Source: a virus. From it: DNA of 64,000 bases. The stretch is from positions 106,005 through 170,004 of the IMG/VR virus record IMGVR_UViG_3300028840_003271. One strand, given 5' to 3'. A program made the translations under genes and the position numbers. Shown piece after piece: positions 17,299 through 26,000 of this stretch. A model generated the notes under the pieces. That model saw only the letters and a list, made by a program, of their open reading frames with translations, did not search any database and was not told where the DNA came from. Every line of letters begins with the position of its first letter. The stretch's first letter is position 1.

Positions 17299-20200
17299 AT
17301 GGGTAATCAAGTAAGTCGAGGAAGTTTCTGGGACGCTCAAAGTTTTGCAAATTGGGCAGGACTTACCAGTAATGAATGGAATTTACTCAAAGCAGATAAC
17401 TGTCTTCCCACATCTGTTTTCGGTCCTTTTCCTCAATCTTTATTTTTAGGATGTAGTGTTTCTAATTTTTCATGTTCTGTTGGTTGGAATGAGCAAGTTA
17501 GTGAATTAACAGTTAATCTTGTTCAAGATCCTTGTGAAGGTACAAAAGTATATTGGGATGATAAGCTTTTTATTCGTGTGTTAACCGGAGCTGATCCTGG
17601 TTTTATTGGTGAGTCTATTGATATTATTGGGTCACCTGCTTATTTTCGCGTAGGTAATTTTGAATATACTGGAATAATTCAGTCTTGGGAAAAGATTTCA
17701 AGTTCAAGTATTTATCCTGGATACACTGTTAAATTGGTTGATCCACGAGATATTTTAAGAGGAACGCAAATTATTATTGGTGAATATGCTGGTGGAATTG
17801 GATGTACTGGATTTGCTACCGGTATGGGTCCGTATAACTTATTTAATGTTTACGGTTATCTTGAGTCTTTAGGTTCATCGTGTCCTCAACGCTCTTTGAC
17901 TACTCTTACTGCTGGTAATCCTTATCCTAATAATACAGATTATGTAACGAGCAATAGTGGTCCAGACGGGTCGATGTTTGGAGCACCAGCTAATGGATTT
18001 GGTGGTGCTGGAGTAAATAATAATGGAATGAGTTGGAATAATATTTTAAGTGGGGTTAATTCTCTTGTAAATAAAGTTCCGTGCGTGTCTAATGTTTTTT
18101 CTCCTCATGGAAGGGTTTTGTTTCGTGCAACAAATAGTTCTTTTGGATATGGACTTCTTCCTGGAGATCGTTTAGATGTATTGGGTCCATTTACGAGTTT
18201 GGCAAGTTCGAGATGGTTGGCTGAGTATTTTATAGATTTATCTGAAATTCCCATTACTCCTACATATTGGAGATTAAGTGGAAGCAATACTTCATTACTT
18301 GATGTTATTACTCAAGTTTGTGAAGATGCTGGATATGATTATTATATTGAATTAATTCCGGTAAGGGGGGTGTCGTCTTTAGTTGCTCCAAGTGGAACTG
18401 CAAAATTTATTAAAATTAGAACCGTTAAAAGACTATTACAACCCGTATTAGGACAATTAGCCAATTTTATTGATAGTTCTGAAGGTGTGGTGAGTAAAAG
18501 AGTAGGTACTGAGCTTCGTAACGAGCCGACTACTTCATTTTTGATTGGAGGTAAAAAGAACACATATTATCAAATTGAAGAAGAAGATGTTAGTGGTGAT
18601 GATGCTGAAGGAAATAATTTTAGTGACAATACTATTATTCCGTATTTTGGAGTGGATAGTAATGAAGATGTAATTATACCTACTAAAGTTGAGGGTGGAG
18701 ATGGAACTTTATGGTGGCATTTTGATGCTGATGCAACTTTTCTTGATGAGACCTTACAGAGTATTGATATTTCAGCAACGTTAGGTAGTTTAACCGTGAA
18801 TATTGGAGAGAGGGAGCTTCAAGCTGCTTTGGGTGGATTTGATTCGTGGGTAATGTATGTTGATACGATGGAAACTGATACTGGACAAGTGTTGAATGAT
18901 AATGATATTGGAGCAATGTGGGATTGGGATAAATTTGAGGCTTTTGTTAATGGAGAAGATGCAGATAAATTATTTGCTCCTGATATGATTAATCAAGCAT
19001 TTGCTGCAAATCCATTTTGTGGTTTGGCAAATGATGATGAAGGTACGAAACTTATGGAAGATGCCCAAGCTATTTTTGATTGGGTATATCAATTTGCAAC
19101 TGAATTTTATGGAAAACAGTATCAGGTAAGAGTGCCATATGTTTGTGCAAGAGTGGATAGTGAAAGTGGACAAATTCTTACGAGCGAATCTCCTACGTCT
19201 ACAGGATGGACCGACCAAACTTATATTTTAGGAATGGTTAATGGTTCGACTATTCATAGTTATTTTCAAGATGAAGACGGTCGAACTTTGGCAATGGTTC
19301 GTATGGATGATTTAGATATACTTAATGTGTCCCAACTTGATCCAGATGATTTTGCTGTTTTGGGTGATAGTTATTTTATCAAATGTGATGTTGCAGACGA
19401 ATATGTTTATACCGATAAATCTACACGAACAAGTCCACGAGGAGTAATTTCATTACCCGCACCAGTATTTGAGATTTTGAGTTCTGCACAGCCCGCTCAA
19501 AGTAATTCTCTTATGGAAAGACTGGTAATCGAAAAAATTGATGCTGGAAAACAGGCCGATGCTAATGCTGCTTTAGCTGAAATGCAAAAAAATATTGGTA
19601 ATAAAGAAATTTTTGCTCCTATGGCTTTTCCATTTCATATGCCTGATGCTGCTGGATTTGGAGTACAAAGTGACGTTTTAACGTATGGACCTTGGGTAAC
19701 AATGGGGCCTGCTGGAACAGTAAGAGTAGACCATGATCCAGGGCTTGTGCCTTGGGAATATGGTGGTGTAACGACAATGAATTTGGCTGGAATGTCTAAA
19801 GCAAATGCTGGTATTACTTATCAACAAGTAAGTGAAAAAGGTAATATTGTGATGCCGGGACATCCAATACTTCCATTGGGTGCTGAAATTGGAGCTATTG
19901 GAGGTAATTTTTATGGTACGGCCGGTGTTCATTTAGTTGAAAATCGAACAACAGGATCAGCAGGTAATATAACTGTTGGTATTGGAGGATGGGTTGGAAC
20001 ATACGGACCAAATGTAACAAGTATTGATGTAAGCGTTGGTAGTGATGGTATTGAAACTACTTATGATTTTCGTACACACACTCCTAAATTTGGAAACTTT
20101 GCTAAATATAATGCTAATCGATTAAGAGAAATTGGAAAACATCGATTAAGATTCAATCGTGATTTAAGAGCTTTGCAATTTAGATTACGAAGTCGAAAAG

Positions 20201-21927
20201 TTTTACACGATTTAAGAAAGAATCCTAAACAATTTCAATTTATTGGTAGTGGTCCAAATGTAAGTAAAGTTGTAGATCATAAAACGTGTCCACACCATTT
20301 ATTAGTTGGATCTTTAACAGATTGGCAGGGTGATTCTAAACGAACTCAAATTGCTACATTAGAAGTTAAAGAAATTACAACTCAATATGAGAATTTTGGT
20401 ACAACAGCTTTTGCAGGATGGGAAACATTAATTCGTCCAGTGTCAATGGATGGAGACGGTAATCTTCCACAATATGCTACTGCTTTATCTGGTATTTGTA
20501 ATAATTATACTCCACAGGGTGCCCACCCTGTTATTTATAAAGATAAAAATTTAACACAGTCTGCTTATGAAATTAGTGTGCATAATAATTATTTAAATCC
20601 ATTTTCAAATCCTGCTGGTAAAGAAAGAGATGATGTTAGTGAGAAAGCACCTAGTTCGAGTGATTATGTTGGACACGATATGGATTGGTTGGGAGCCGAA
20701 AGCGAACCACCACAAGGAACTGATGGTGATGGAATTAATATGCGAATTGCTGGATATAACGATTCCGATTTAGCCAATTATTCTGATGACTATCGAATGT
20801 TTGCTTTACGAGGACCTCTTTTATTACAGAGTTGGGGTTATGATTTGGATGGTAAACCCGTGCCTAATGAAGTAGATACTGATAGTGCAGCAGAAAATGG
20901 TACTTTTGAGTCTACTTCACTTACGAAAAAATTTCTATCAAAATGGTTACATAAACCTCATACGTGGCCAGTTGCTCCAGTAGATTTGAGATTTGATCGT
21001 GAGCGAGGAGTGTGGGTATCTCCACCACCATATCGATTATTATATGTGAGTTTGTTGGAGGATTTGTGTGCTGCTTCATCTGCAAAAGCTCAAGTTTCTA
21101 CATCTTTGACAGAAGTGCAGTCATATGATGACGAAGGTAATAATATCGACGATGGATTTATTCGAGTATATGATCACACTCTTAATAATTGGGCTTCAGG
21201 AACATTTTTAACAGTATATTATGATCCATATAAATGTGAATATGTTCCACTTGAAGGACCAGGATTAGGTGTTTATAATATTAGTTGTCGTGGTAATGAA
21301 CATTCACCAAGTCCAATTAAATATGCAACACAAATTGTTTTTGGTACTGGTATTTATGCACGAGCAGCAAAAGAAAATTGTGCTCGTGTTTTAGTAGATA
21401 GTAATCAATGGATTGGAAGTGGAAACGATGGACCGGCAGATGCTAAACCTTGGGAAACACTTATTTTTCGTAAAAATCTTAAAGTAGAAGGTAACGAAAG
21501 TACTTGTACTTATTATGTTGATGCGTCTGGTGGTGATGGTAGTGGTGTAAATTTATTAAATATGACAGGATGCCCAAACATTGACACACCGGTTGATGGT
21601 GATAGTTATAATACAATATGGATTGGTGGCGGATTACATGGAACACATATTAGTGACGATATTGCTCAAATTGATTTAAGTTTTAGTTTTGGTGGAGTTG
21701 ATAATATTACTAATGTTGCTGTAGATCATCCATTTGAAGCGGTACCAACCGGAAATTGTGGAGCATTATTGAAATTTGATGACGATTTTCTACCTACTGG
21801 TACTGGATGTCCAGATAAAATTTGGTATGTAACTGATGTTTATTGTAGTGGTTCGGCTTTAGTGGTTGAAAAATCGTGGTTAGAATTTAATAAATATGGA
21901 ATGTTACAAGATTGTGGTGACGATTAA
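17299..21927 (+). CDS. Very large baseplate/tail-tip structural protein, 1542 aa
   Basis: The frame is open from 17257, but the start chosen is ATG 17299 (MGNQVSRGSF), because GAGG sits 8 bases upstream and the earlier codons overlap the previous gene. The first 160 residues (VSNFSCSVGWNEQVSELTVN, GNFEYTGIIQSWEKI) resemble the beta domains of tail hub or baseplate proteins. The centre has long acidic beta-rich sections; around residues 935-985 there is a basic helical patch (NANRLREIGKHRLRFNRDL). The C-terminal 400 residues are cysteine-containing beta modules. The size and position after the tape measure and distal tail gene suggest a baseplate hub or tail-tip protein. No lysozyme or peptidase motif is recognised. 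Confidence 0.55.
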   Translation: MGNQVSRGSFWDAQSFANWAGLTSNEWNLLKADNCLPTSVFGPFPQSLFLGCSVSNFSCSVGWNEQVSELTVNLVQDPCEGTKVYWDDKLFIRVLTGADPGFIGESIDIIGSPAYFRVGNFEYTGIIQSWEKISSSSIYPGYTVKLVDPRDILRGTQIIIGEYAGGIGCTGFATGMGPYNLFNVYGYLESLGSSCPQRSLTTLTAGNPYPNNTDYVTSNSGPDGSMFGAPANGFGGAGVNNNGMSWNNILSGVNSLVNKVPCVSNVFSPHGRVLFRATNSSFGYGLLPGDRLDVLGPFTSLASSRWLAEYFIDLSEIPITPTYWRLSGSNTSLLDVITQVCEDAGYDYYIELIPVRGVSSLVAPSGTAKFIKIRTVKRLLQPVLGQLANFIDSSEGVVSKRVGTELRNEPTTSFLIGGKKNTYYQIEEEDVSGDDAEGNNFSDNTIIPYFGVDSNEDVIIPTKVEGGDGTLWWHFDADATFLDETLQSIDISATLGSLTVNIGERELQAALGGFDSWVMYVDTMETDTGQVLNDNDIGAMWDWDKFEAFVNGEDADKLFAPDMINQAFAANPFCGLANDDEGTKLMEDAQAIFDWVYQFATEFYGKQYQVRVPYVCARVDSESGQILTSESPTSTGWTDQTYILGMVNGSTIHSYFQDEDGRTLAMVRMDDLDILNVSQLDPDDFAVLGDSYFIKCDVADEYVYTDKSTRTSPRGVISLPAPVFEILSSAQPAQSNSLMERLVIEKIDAGKQADANAALAEMQKNIGNKEIFAPMAFPFHMPDAAGFGVQSDVLTYGPWVTMGPAGTVRVDHDPGLVPWEYGGVTTMNLAGMSKANAGITYQQVSEKGNIVMPGHPILPLGAEIGAIGGNFYGTAGVHLVENRTTGSAGNITVGIGGWVGTYGPNVTSIDVSVGSDGIETTYDFRTHTPKFGNFAKYNANRLREIGKHRLRFNRDLRALQFRLRSRKVLHDLRKNPKQFQFIGSGPNVSKVVDHKTCPHHLLVGSLTDWQGDSKRTQIATLEVKEITTQYENFGTTAFAGWETLIRPVSMDGDGNLPQYATALSGICNNYTPQGAHPVIYKDKNLTQSAYEISVHNNYLNPFSNPAGKERDDVSEKAPSSSDYVGHDMDWLGAESEPPQGTDGDGINMRIAGYNDSDLANYSDDYRMFALRGPLLLQSWGYDLDGKPVPNEVDTDSAAENGTFESTSLTKKFLSKWLHKPHTWPVAPVDLRFDRERGVWVSPPPYRLLYVSLLEDLCAASSAKAQVSTSLTEVQSYDDEGNNIDDGFIRVYDHTLNNWASGTFLTVYYDPYKCEYVPLEGPGLGVYNISCRGNEHSPSPIKYATQIVFGTGIYARAAKENCARVLVDSNQWIGSGNDGPADAKPWETLIFRKNLKVEGNESTCTYYVDASGGDGSGVNLLNMTGCPNIDTPVDGDSYNTIWIGGGLHGTHISDDIAQIDLSFSFGGVDNITNVAVDHPFEAVPTGNCGALLKFDDDFLPTGTGCPDKIWYVTDVYCSGSALVVEKSWLEFNKYGMLQDCGDD

Positions 21928-21975
21928 CATAAAAACATAAAAACACAAAAACACAAAAATACTAAAACACTAAAA
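21928..21975 (+). repeat. Six tandem 8-bp units (CAYAAAAA / YACTAAAA)
   Basis: Immediately after the stop at 21927 the sequence runs CATAAAAA twice, CACAAAAA twice, TACTAAAA once and CACTAAAA once, an exact 8-base period for 48 bases. It fills the gap to the next ribosome site (GTAGGAT) and has no coding capacity of note. Confidence 0.7.
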
Positions 21976-21991
21976 CGGGATAATGTAGGAT

Positions 21992-22492
21992 ATGGTAGTA
22001 GTAATTCATGATTGTGGTTTTACGTGTCAATGTTGTAAGGGGTGTGCTGCATGTGTACCACAGGAAATGTATGTAACATTTGAAGGAGTACAGGTTTCTG
22101 GATGTGCTGATTGTAATGATTGGAATGATAAGTTTAAGTTAACATTGGTTGATAACAATATGTATGGAACTTGCATGTGGCATTCCAATAGTGGAACACA
22201 TTTTCCGTGTGATGGTTCGTATGTGTCATTAGAACTTTTTTGTCAAAGTGGTGACGATCTTGGTTTTATGGGAACTTTAGGTGGTGATGAAATTTATTAT
22301 GAAGCCGCAATTTGGGAAGATGGAATGCTTAAAGGTGACTGGAGACGATTGGATGTGGTTGGATATGAGCAAGCAGCAGATTGTGCAAATGATATTGGTA
22401 CTTTAGGTGATTTTGTACCAAGTGCTGATTTTGTGTTAAATGGTGCTGAATGTGAATGGAGGGGATCTACAGCAACATTTTCAATTACATAG
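21992..22492 (+). CDS. Cysteine-rich structural protein, 166 aa
   Basis: ATG 21992 follows GTAGGAT. The N-terminus is dense in cysteine (CGFTCQCCKGCAACVPQ, about residues 8-24), then a VTFEGVQVSGCADCND segment and beta-rich remainder with further cysteines; about 13 in total. The pattern suggests metal binding or multiple disulfides in a small beta domain. The C-terminal sections of the two preceding large tail proteins are also cysteine-containing, so this may be a tail-tip partner. No named family is recognised. Confidence 0.5.
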   Translation: MVVVIHDCGFTCQCCKGCAACVPQEMYVTFEGVQVSGCADCNDWNDKFKLTLVDNNMYGTCMWHSNSGTHFPCDGSYVSLELFCQSGDDLGFMGTLGGDEIYYEAAIWEDGMLKGDWRRLDVVGYEQAADCANDIGTLGDFVPSADFVLNGAECEWRGSTATFSIT

Positions 22493-22507
22493 AGGTATGG
22501 ATTTATT

Positions 22508-22954
22508 ATGTTAATACAAATTGAAGATGTTGATGGTTATCACGCATATAAATGTAAAGGATGTGGTGTTGTAATTGTTAATCGTTCAAAATTTCCAGAT
22601 GAAAAAATTATTCAAAGACATAAATGTCAACCACCGTCATTAATTGCACGAGGAAGAAGTTTTTTAGAGGAAAGAAAAAGATGGCACCGAGAAAAAAAAC
22701 CAACACGAACGGACGAAGAAGTGGAGCAACTTTACAAGAAATTTTGTGAAAATTGTGAATATCGAAGTGGAAAAATTTGTAGTATTTGTGGGTGTTTTTT
22801 GCGGTTGAAGCTTAAATGGAGAACTACATCATGTCCTTTAAATCCTCCAAAATGGAAGTCGGATATAAATGTTGAAGATATTGAACCGAAACCCAAACTT
22901 AAAAACAGGAAAAAACCAAAGAAAAGGAAAGGTGGTTGTGGGTGTTCGAAATAA
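22508..22954 (+). CDS. Zinc-ribbon protein, first of a tandem pair, 148 aa
   Basis: ATG 22508 follows AGAGGTATGGATTT. There are two metal-binding-type regions: CKGCG near residue 16 and a second cluster at about residues 78-107 with CENCEYRSGKICSICGC, KLKWRTTSCPLNPPKW. The C-terminus is basic and ends GGCGCSK. The second cluster is shared almost motif for motif with the next protein (KDCEHRIENICGICGC ... RNASC ... PPKW), so the two genes arose by duplication. The C-C-x-ICxxCGC-x-C-PPKW signature is seen in small phage and bacterial proteins of unknown role. Confidence 0.5.
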   Translation: MLIQIEDVDGYHAYKCKGCGVVIVNRSKFPDEKIIQRHKCQPPSLIARGRSFLEERKRWHREKKPTRTDEEVEQLYKKFCENCEYRSGKICSICGCFLRLKLKWRTTSCPLNPPKWKSDINVEDIEPKPKLKNRKKPKKRKGGCGCSK

Positions 22955-23516
22955 AGAAGAAATTGAACGGTTTTATGAAAAATATTGTAAAGATTGTGAA
23001 CATCGTATTGAAAATATTTGTGGTATTTGCGGTTGTATTTTAGATTTGAAACTTAAATGGAGAAATGCTTCTTGTTCTGCAAAACCACCAAAATGGTTAC
23101 CAGAACAGCATTCGAGAAAACGAAAACAAAAACATAGTGGTGGTAAAGAAATAGAAGAAGAAAGAAAAAGGGCTCAAAAGGCTTTGGATAAATTTCAGTT
23201 GAAAATGAAAAACGAAAAAGAGCAAAGGCGAAGAGAAAACCAAAAACAAAAAGAAAAATTACGACGAAAACAAAAGCAAAAATTGGAACAGAAGCAAAAA
23301 CAACAACAACAACAACAACAGAAGCAACAGCAACAGCAACAGGAAGAAAAACAACAATTAAAACAACAACAGCAACAACAACAAGAAAAAGAACAAAAAT
23401 TGAAACAAAATCAAATAAAAAGTAAAGAAGAATTACAGAGAGAAAAAATACGAAGATTTAAACAGATGAAAATTGAAGAAGATGGAAGAAATAGGAAACA
23501 TGGTTGTTCGAAATAA
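22938..23516 (+). CDS. Zinc-ribbon protein with Lys/Gln-rich tail, second of the pair, 192 aa
   Basis: The frame is open from 22869, but the start is taken as GTG 22938, which has AGGAAAGG just before it and overlaps the upstream stop by 17 bases. The first 60 residues repeat the zinc-ribbon cluster of the upstream protein (YCKDCEHRIENICGICGC, KLKWRNASC, PPKWLPEQ). After residue 65 the sequence becomes a long, highly charged Lys/Glu/Gln helix with polyglutamine stretches, ending KHGCSK, nearly the same end as the upstream protein. It is the last gene of the tail operon. Function unknown. Confidence 0.45.
   Translation: MGVRNKEEIERFYEKYCKDCEHRIENICGICGCILDLKLKWRNASCSAKPPKWLPEQHSRKRKQKHSGGKEIEEERKRAQKALDKFQLKMKNEKEQRRRENQKQKEKLRRKQKQKLEQKQKQQQQQQQKQQQQQQEEKQQLKQQQQQQQEKEQKLKQNQIKSKEELQREKIRRFKQMKIEEDGRNRKHGCSK
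23290..23400 (+). repeat. CAA/CAG/AAA low-complexity tract encoding poly-Gln/Lys
   Basis: About 110 bases of near-pure CAA, CAG and AAA/GAA codons encode glutamine runs in the second zinc-ribbon protein. Such tracts are prone to length change by slippage, and the tract keeps the reading frame here. Confidence 0.6.
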
Positions 23517-23532
23517 AAACAAAAACAAAAAC

Positions 23533-23561
23533 AAAAAAAAGCACCGGCTGAAAACCGGTGC
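23533..23561 (-). terminator. Intrinsic terminator for minus-strand transcription past the TnpB-like gene
   Basis: GCACCGG (23541-23547) and CCGGTGC (23555-23561) form a perfect seven-pair GC-rich stem with loop CTGAAAA. On the minus strand the stem is followed by an uninterrupted run of T residues (the A-run before 23541 on the plus strand). On the plus strand no T-run follows, so it mainly serves leftward transcription coming from the gene at 23841-25343. Confidence 0.85.
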
Positions 23562-23840
23562 TGGATAACCTTTCATTACCTTGACAGTACTTCTCAGTAT
23601 GTTTGTTAAAGTAGACTTATATCAAAACTGTAGAAACACATATTTAAAATTGTAATACAGTCCCATGGTTTTTTATATCTTTATAAGATTAATAATAAAA
23701 ACCGACAATTTTGATACAAGTAGAAAAAAGTATAAAAAATCGTATTGGTTAGAATAATATATATTTTTATTTTTACTCAACCATTACTTTTTACATCTAT
23801 TTTGTTTATAGATTATAATAAAAGTAGAACCAATACGAAA
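23562..23840 (-). ncRNA. Candidate structured RNA downstream of the TnpB-like gene
   Basis: There is no gene between the stop of the TnpB-like gene (23841) and the terminator stem (ends 23561). Reading leftwards: an 11-pair perfect inverted repeat, AACCAATACGA at 23828-23838 with TCGTATTGGTT at 23740-23750; a ten-pair stem with one G-U, CAATTTTGAT at 23706-23715 with ATCAAAACTG at 23621-23630; and inside it GGTTTTT 23667-23673 with AAAAACC 23697-23703, itself enclosing ATCTT/AAGAT. Guide RNAs of TnpB proteins (omega or re-RNAs) lie just 3' of tnpB on the same strand, so this is the natural candidate. Structures were paired by eye only. Confidence 0.45.
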
Positions 23841-25343
23841 TTATTTTAGTATGATGTATCCAAATCTTGGACTCTTTTCGTTTTTTGGATTTATTGGTTT
23901 CAAATTGGAAGATTTAATATTTTCGTATTTTTTCCAATTCCAACCTTTTCTTCCTAAATGTACGTATTCATCATAGTTCCATAACCACCACCCAACTTCT
24001 TTATGATTTTGAGCAGCATTAATATCTGCATGACTTTTATATCCACATTTAGTACAAACAAATTTTTTCTTATTACGATTATCTGGATGAACATATCCAC
24101 ACTTCAAACATCTTCGTGATAAGTATCTTGAAGGTATAGATATATATGGAATTTTTTGATTAATACATTTACGAATTAATATACGACCAAGGGCTTGACC
24201 AAATTCTCCGTTTGTAACACCGGTTGTAATATTATCAATACATAAAAGCAACTTGTTTTTAACAACATAAGCAATAATTTTGTTTGCTATGGGTTCAAGT
24301 AATCTTTCATGCTCTTTTAATGTATCTTGAACTCCACGTCTTAATGAAGTTCGTTCTTTTGTAGTAACTGCTTTTGGATTACGAATTCTTTTACCATTTT
24401 TCAAACCCTTTTTATATAAACGAGCACCAATTTTTTGATTAAGCTTTTGTCTTTGTGAACGATTATTCAACATTTTTTCTGTAGCTTTTTCAATATCTAT
24501 TTGGTCAATTGAAGATGAATAAGCAACAAGCGTTTCTTTATCTTTTCCAATATCTATACCAAAAGAACCTTGTGGAGTATAAGACCAAACAATTGGAACG
24601 AGAATTTTAACATTCAAAGTGAATTCATTATTTAATTTATTATGATGTAGTTTTGGAACGAGATTTCCACCACCCCACACGATCATATTTTTAAGATTAG
24701 GATATGCTTTACGAGTACGGCTTGGAATACTATAAGCCATTTTAATAAAAGTGTCGTCACCAACATAAAGTTGCATTAAACCTTTAGTTGGTTTTTCTGG
24801 AGTGAGATCTACCCAAATACTATCAGCTTTAGCTGAATTTTTTGTTTTTGGTAATTTAGCATCGCTACATCTTAGTGTATATTTACGAATATGATTACCA
24901 TGCTGTGGAATTTTTTTGTTTCGTCCACCGTATCCACTTTTATTACCATGAACAGCATAAGTAACTATATTTTTCGCAAAATTTGTACAAAAATTGTATT
25001 TATCAAATATGGGTTTATATTCTTCATATGTTTTTGATAAAGTTTGTTTATAAAGATATGCTGGTGTATCTTTTTTACAACTATTAAGTGTAACAAATTT
25101 GATATTACTAACTTTTTCATTACCTTTTTTGTCAGTATAAACAATTGTTGTAGTTTTCAATTTACGATGTAATAATGTGCTAATTTCTTGAGCACATTTT
25201 TTTTGTTGTTTTAAAAAGCGATGTATTGTTGGAAGCTGTCTTTTAGACGGATGAAGATTAATAGCCACGTCTTTATATGACCACCCCATACATTGCCAAG
25301 AGGTTTTACCGAGTTCAAATTGAGCTTGGTTTTGATTGTTCAT
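23841..25343 (-). CDS. tnpB: TnpB/Cas12-like RuvC-domain protein, 500 aa
   Basis: ATG 25343 has a strong site (TTAGGAGAAAAAAA). TnpB proteins are RNA-guided nucleases of IS200/IS605 elements and ancestors of Cas12. Visible here: Ruv[19 protein letters not shown] with Asp264; Ruv[14 protein letters not shown], where the usual Glu is Asp370; a zinc ribbon with Cys412, Cys415, Cys430, Cys433; and Ruv[15 protein letters not shown] with Asp440. The Arg/Lys-rich helix at 290-350 is typical of the bridge region. At 500 aa it is longer than standalone TnpB (about 380-420), with a longer N-terminal part. No TnpA transposase is nearby. It is flanked by about 300 bases of non-coding DNA each side. The Glu-to-Asp change may weaken cleavage, as in TnpB-derived repressors, or be tolerated. 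Confidence 0.8.
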   Translation of the reverse strand: MNNQNQAQFELGKTSWQCMGWSYKDVAINLHPSKRQLPTIHRFLKQQKKCAQEISTLLHRKLKTTTIVYTDKKGNEKVSNIKFVTLNSCKKDTPAYLYKQTLSKTYEEYKPIFDKYNFCTNFAKNIVTYAVHGNKSGYGGRNKKIPQHGNHIRKYTLRCSDAKLPKTKNSAKADSIWVDLTPEKPTKGLMQLYVGDDTFIKMAYSIPSRTRKAYPNLKNMIVWGGGNLVPKLHHNKLNNEFTLNVKILVPIVWSYTPQGSFGIDIGKDKETLVAYSSSIDQIDIEKATEKMLNNRSQRQKLNQKIGARLYKKGLKNGKRIRNPKAVTTKERTSLRRGVQDTLKEHERLLEPIANKIIAYVVKNKLLLCIDNITTGVTNGEFGQALGRILIRKCINQKIPYISIPSRYLSRRCLKCGYVHPDNRNKKKFVCTKCGYKSHADINAAQNHKEVGWWLWNYDEYVHLGRKGWNWKKYENIKSSNLKPINPKNEKSPRFGYIILK

Positions 25344-25640
25344 TTTTTTTCTCCTAAAAAGTTATATGACCTCATAGATTCAAGTAGTGTTATTACACAC
25401 TTTTGATAAATCTGACAGACACATGTCTGTAAATAATAAACAATAAATAATAACAAAATTTGAAGTAAAATATTATGTTGTTATAGATTTAATAATCTTT
25501 TATTAAGAAGATATTTGGCTAAATTTGAACATCCTTAGAGATGTTAAAAGTTTTTTTGTAAGTATACATAACCATGAATTTAGTAGTCTTACTAAGACAC
25601 ATAAATAAAATTCGAACATCTAACGATGTTAAAGTTATAG
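25344..25640 (-). other. Non-coding region upstream of the TnpB-like gene with several hairpins
   Basis: No gene is seen. It holds a seven-pair palindrome ACAGACA/TGTCTGT (25415-25430), a perfect GTCTTA/TAAGAC stem (25586-25598), and two copies of a hairpin element: GAACATC-GATGTTAAA at 25521-25550 (stem 25528-25533 with 25540-25545) and at 25607-25635 (stem 25615-25620 with 25625-25630). The second copy begins right after the stop of the upstream gene and could help end that transcript. A leftward promoter for the TnpB-like gene should lie here but no clear -35/-10 pair was chosen. Confidence 0.5.
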
Positions 25641-25976
25641 TTATACCATTTTCTTTTGATTTTTATCCCATTTCATCCAACCACCATCAGGCAACCAATT
25701 TCCATCAGGATCTTTACGTCTTGGAAATAGTCCACCACCCTTCTTATTAGCACCAAACGATAATCTTGCAAAACAATCTAAACATTTAACTTCGTAGTAT
25801 TTATTTTCGTCCTTATCATTACGAACAGAGAATCGAACATTGTTTTTACCACATTTTCCACAAGTGTTGTGACTAAAAACTTCCTCAACTTGAGACAATT
25901 CTTCAAACATATCTCTTTGAGTATCGGATTCAATTTCTACCCACAAACTGTCTGTTACACGATATTTAACTTTCAT
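25641..25976 (-). CDS. Zinc-ribbon protein, 111 aa
   Basis: ATG 25976 follows AGGATTAAAA. Four cysteines in two pairs, TCGKCGK near residue 39 and VKCLDCFA near residue 65, form a zinc ribbon with a charged linker (RNDKDENKYYEV). The C-terminus has RRKDPDGNWLPDGGW, a proline/glycine/tryptophan segment. It is 24 bases after the stop of the candidate annealing protein gene, so they form one operon. Small zinc-ribbon proteins next to single-strand annealing genes are common in phages; a DNA-binding role is inferred, not shown. Confidence 0.55.
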   Translation of the reverse strand: MKVKYRVTDSLWVEIESDTQRDMFEELSQVEEVFSHNTCGKCGKNNVRFSVRNDKDENKYYEVKCLDCFARLSFGANKKGGGLFPRRKDPDGNWLPDGGWMKWDKNQKKMV

Positions 25977-26000
25977 TTTTTAATCCTAAACCTTTCTTTT

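Noticed and set aside
23541-23561. Hairpin as a terminator of the plus-strand tail operon
   Set aside because: On the plus strand the stem is followed by TGGATAACC without a T-run. Only the minus strand has the T-tract.
25521-25635. CRISPR array upstream of the TnpB-like gene
   Set aside because: There are only two diverged repeat units with hairpins of differing loop length, and no third copy or constant spacer size. Better read as duplicated structural elements.
23517-25640. IStron (group I intron plus TnpB) or intron
   Set aside because: The flanking genes on the two sides are on opposite strands and each is complete, so no interrupted exon exists. I could not find the conserved group I core.
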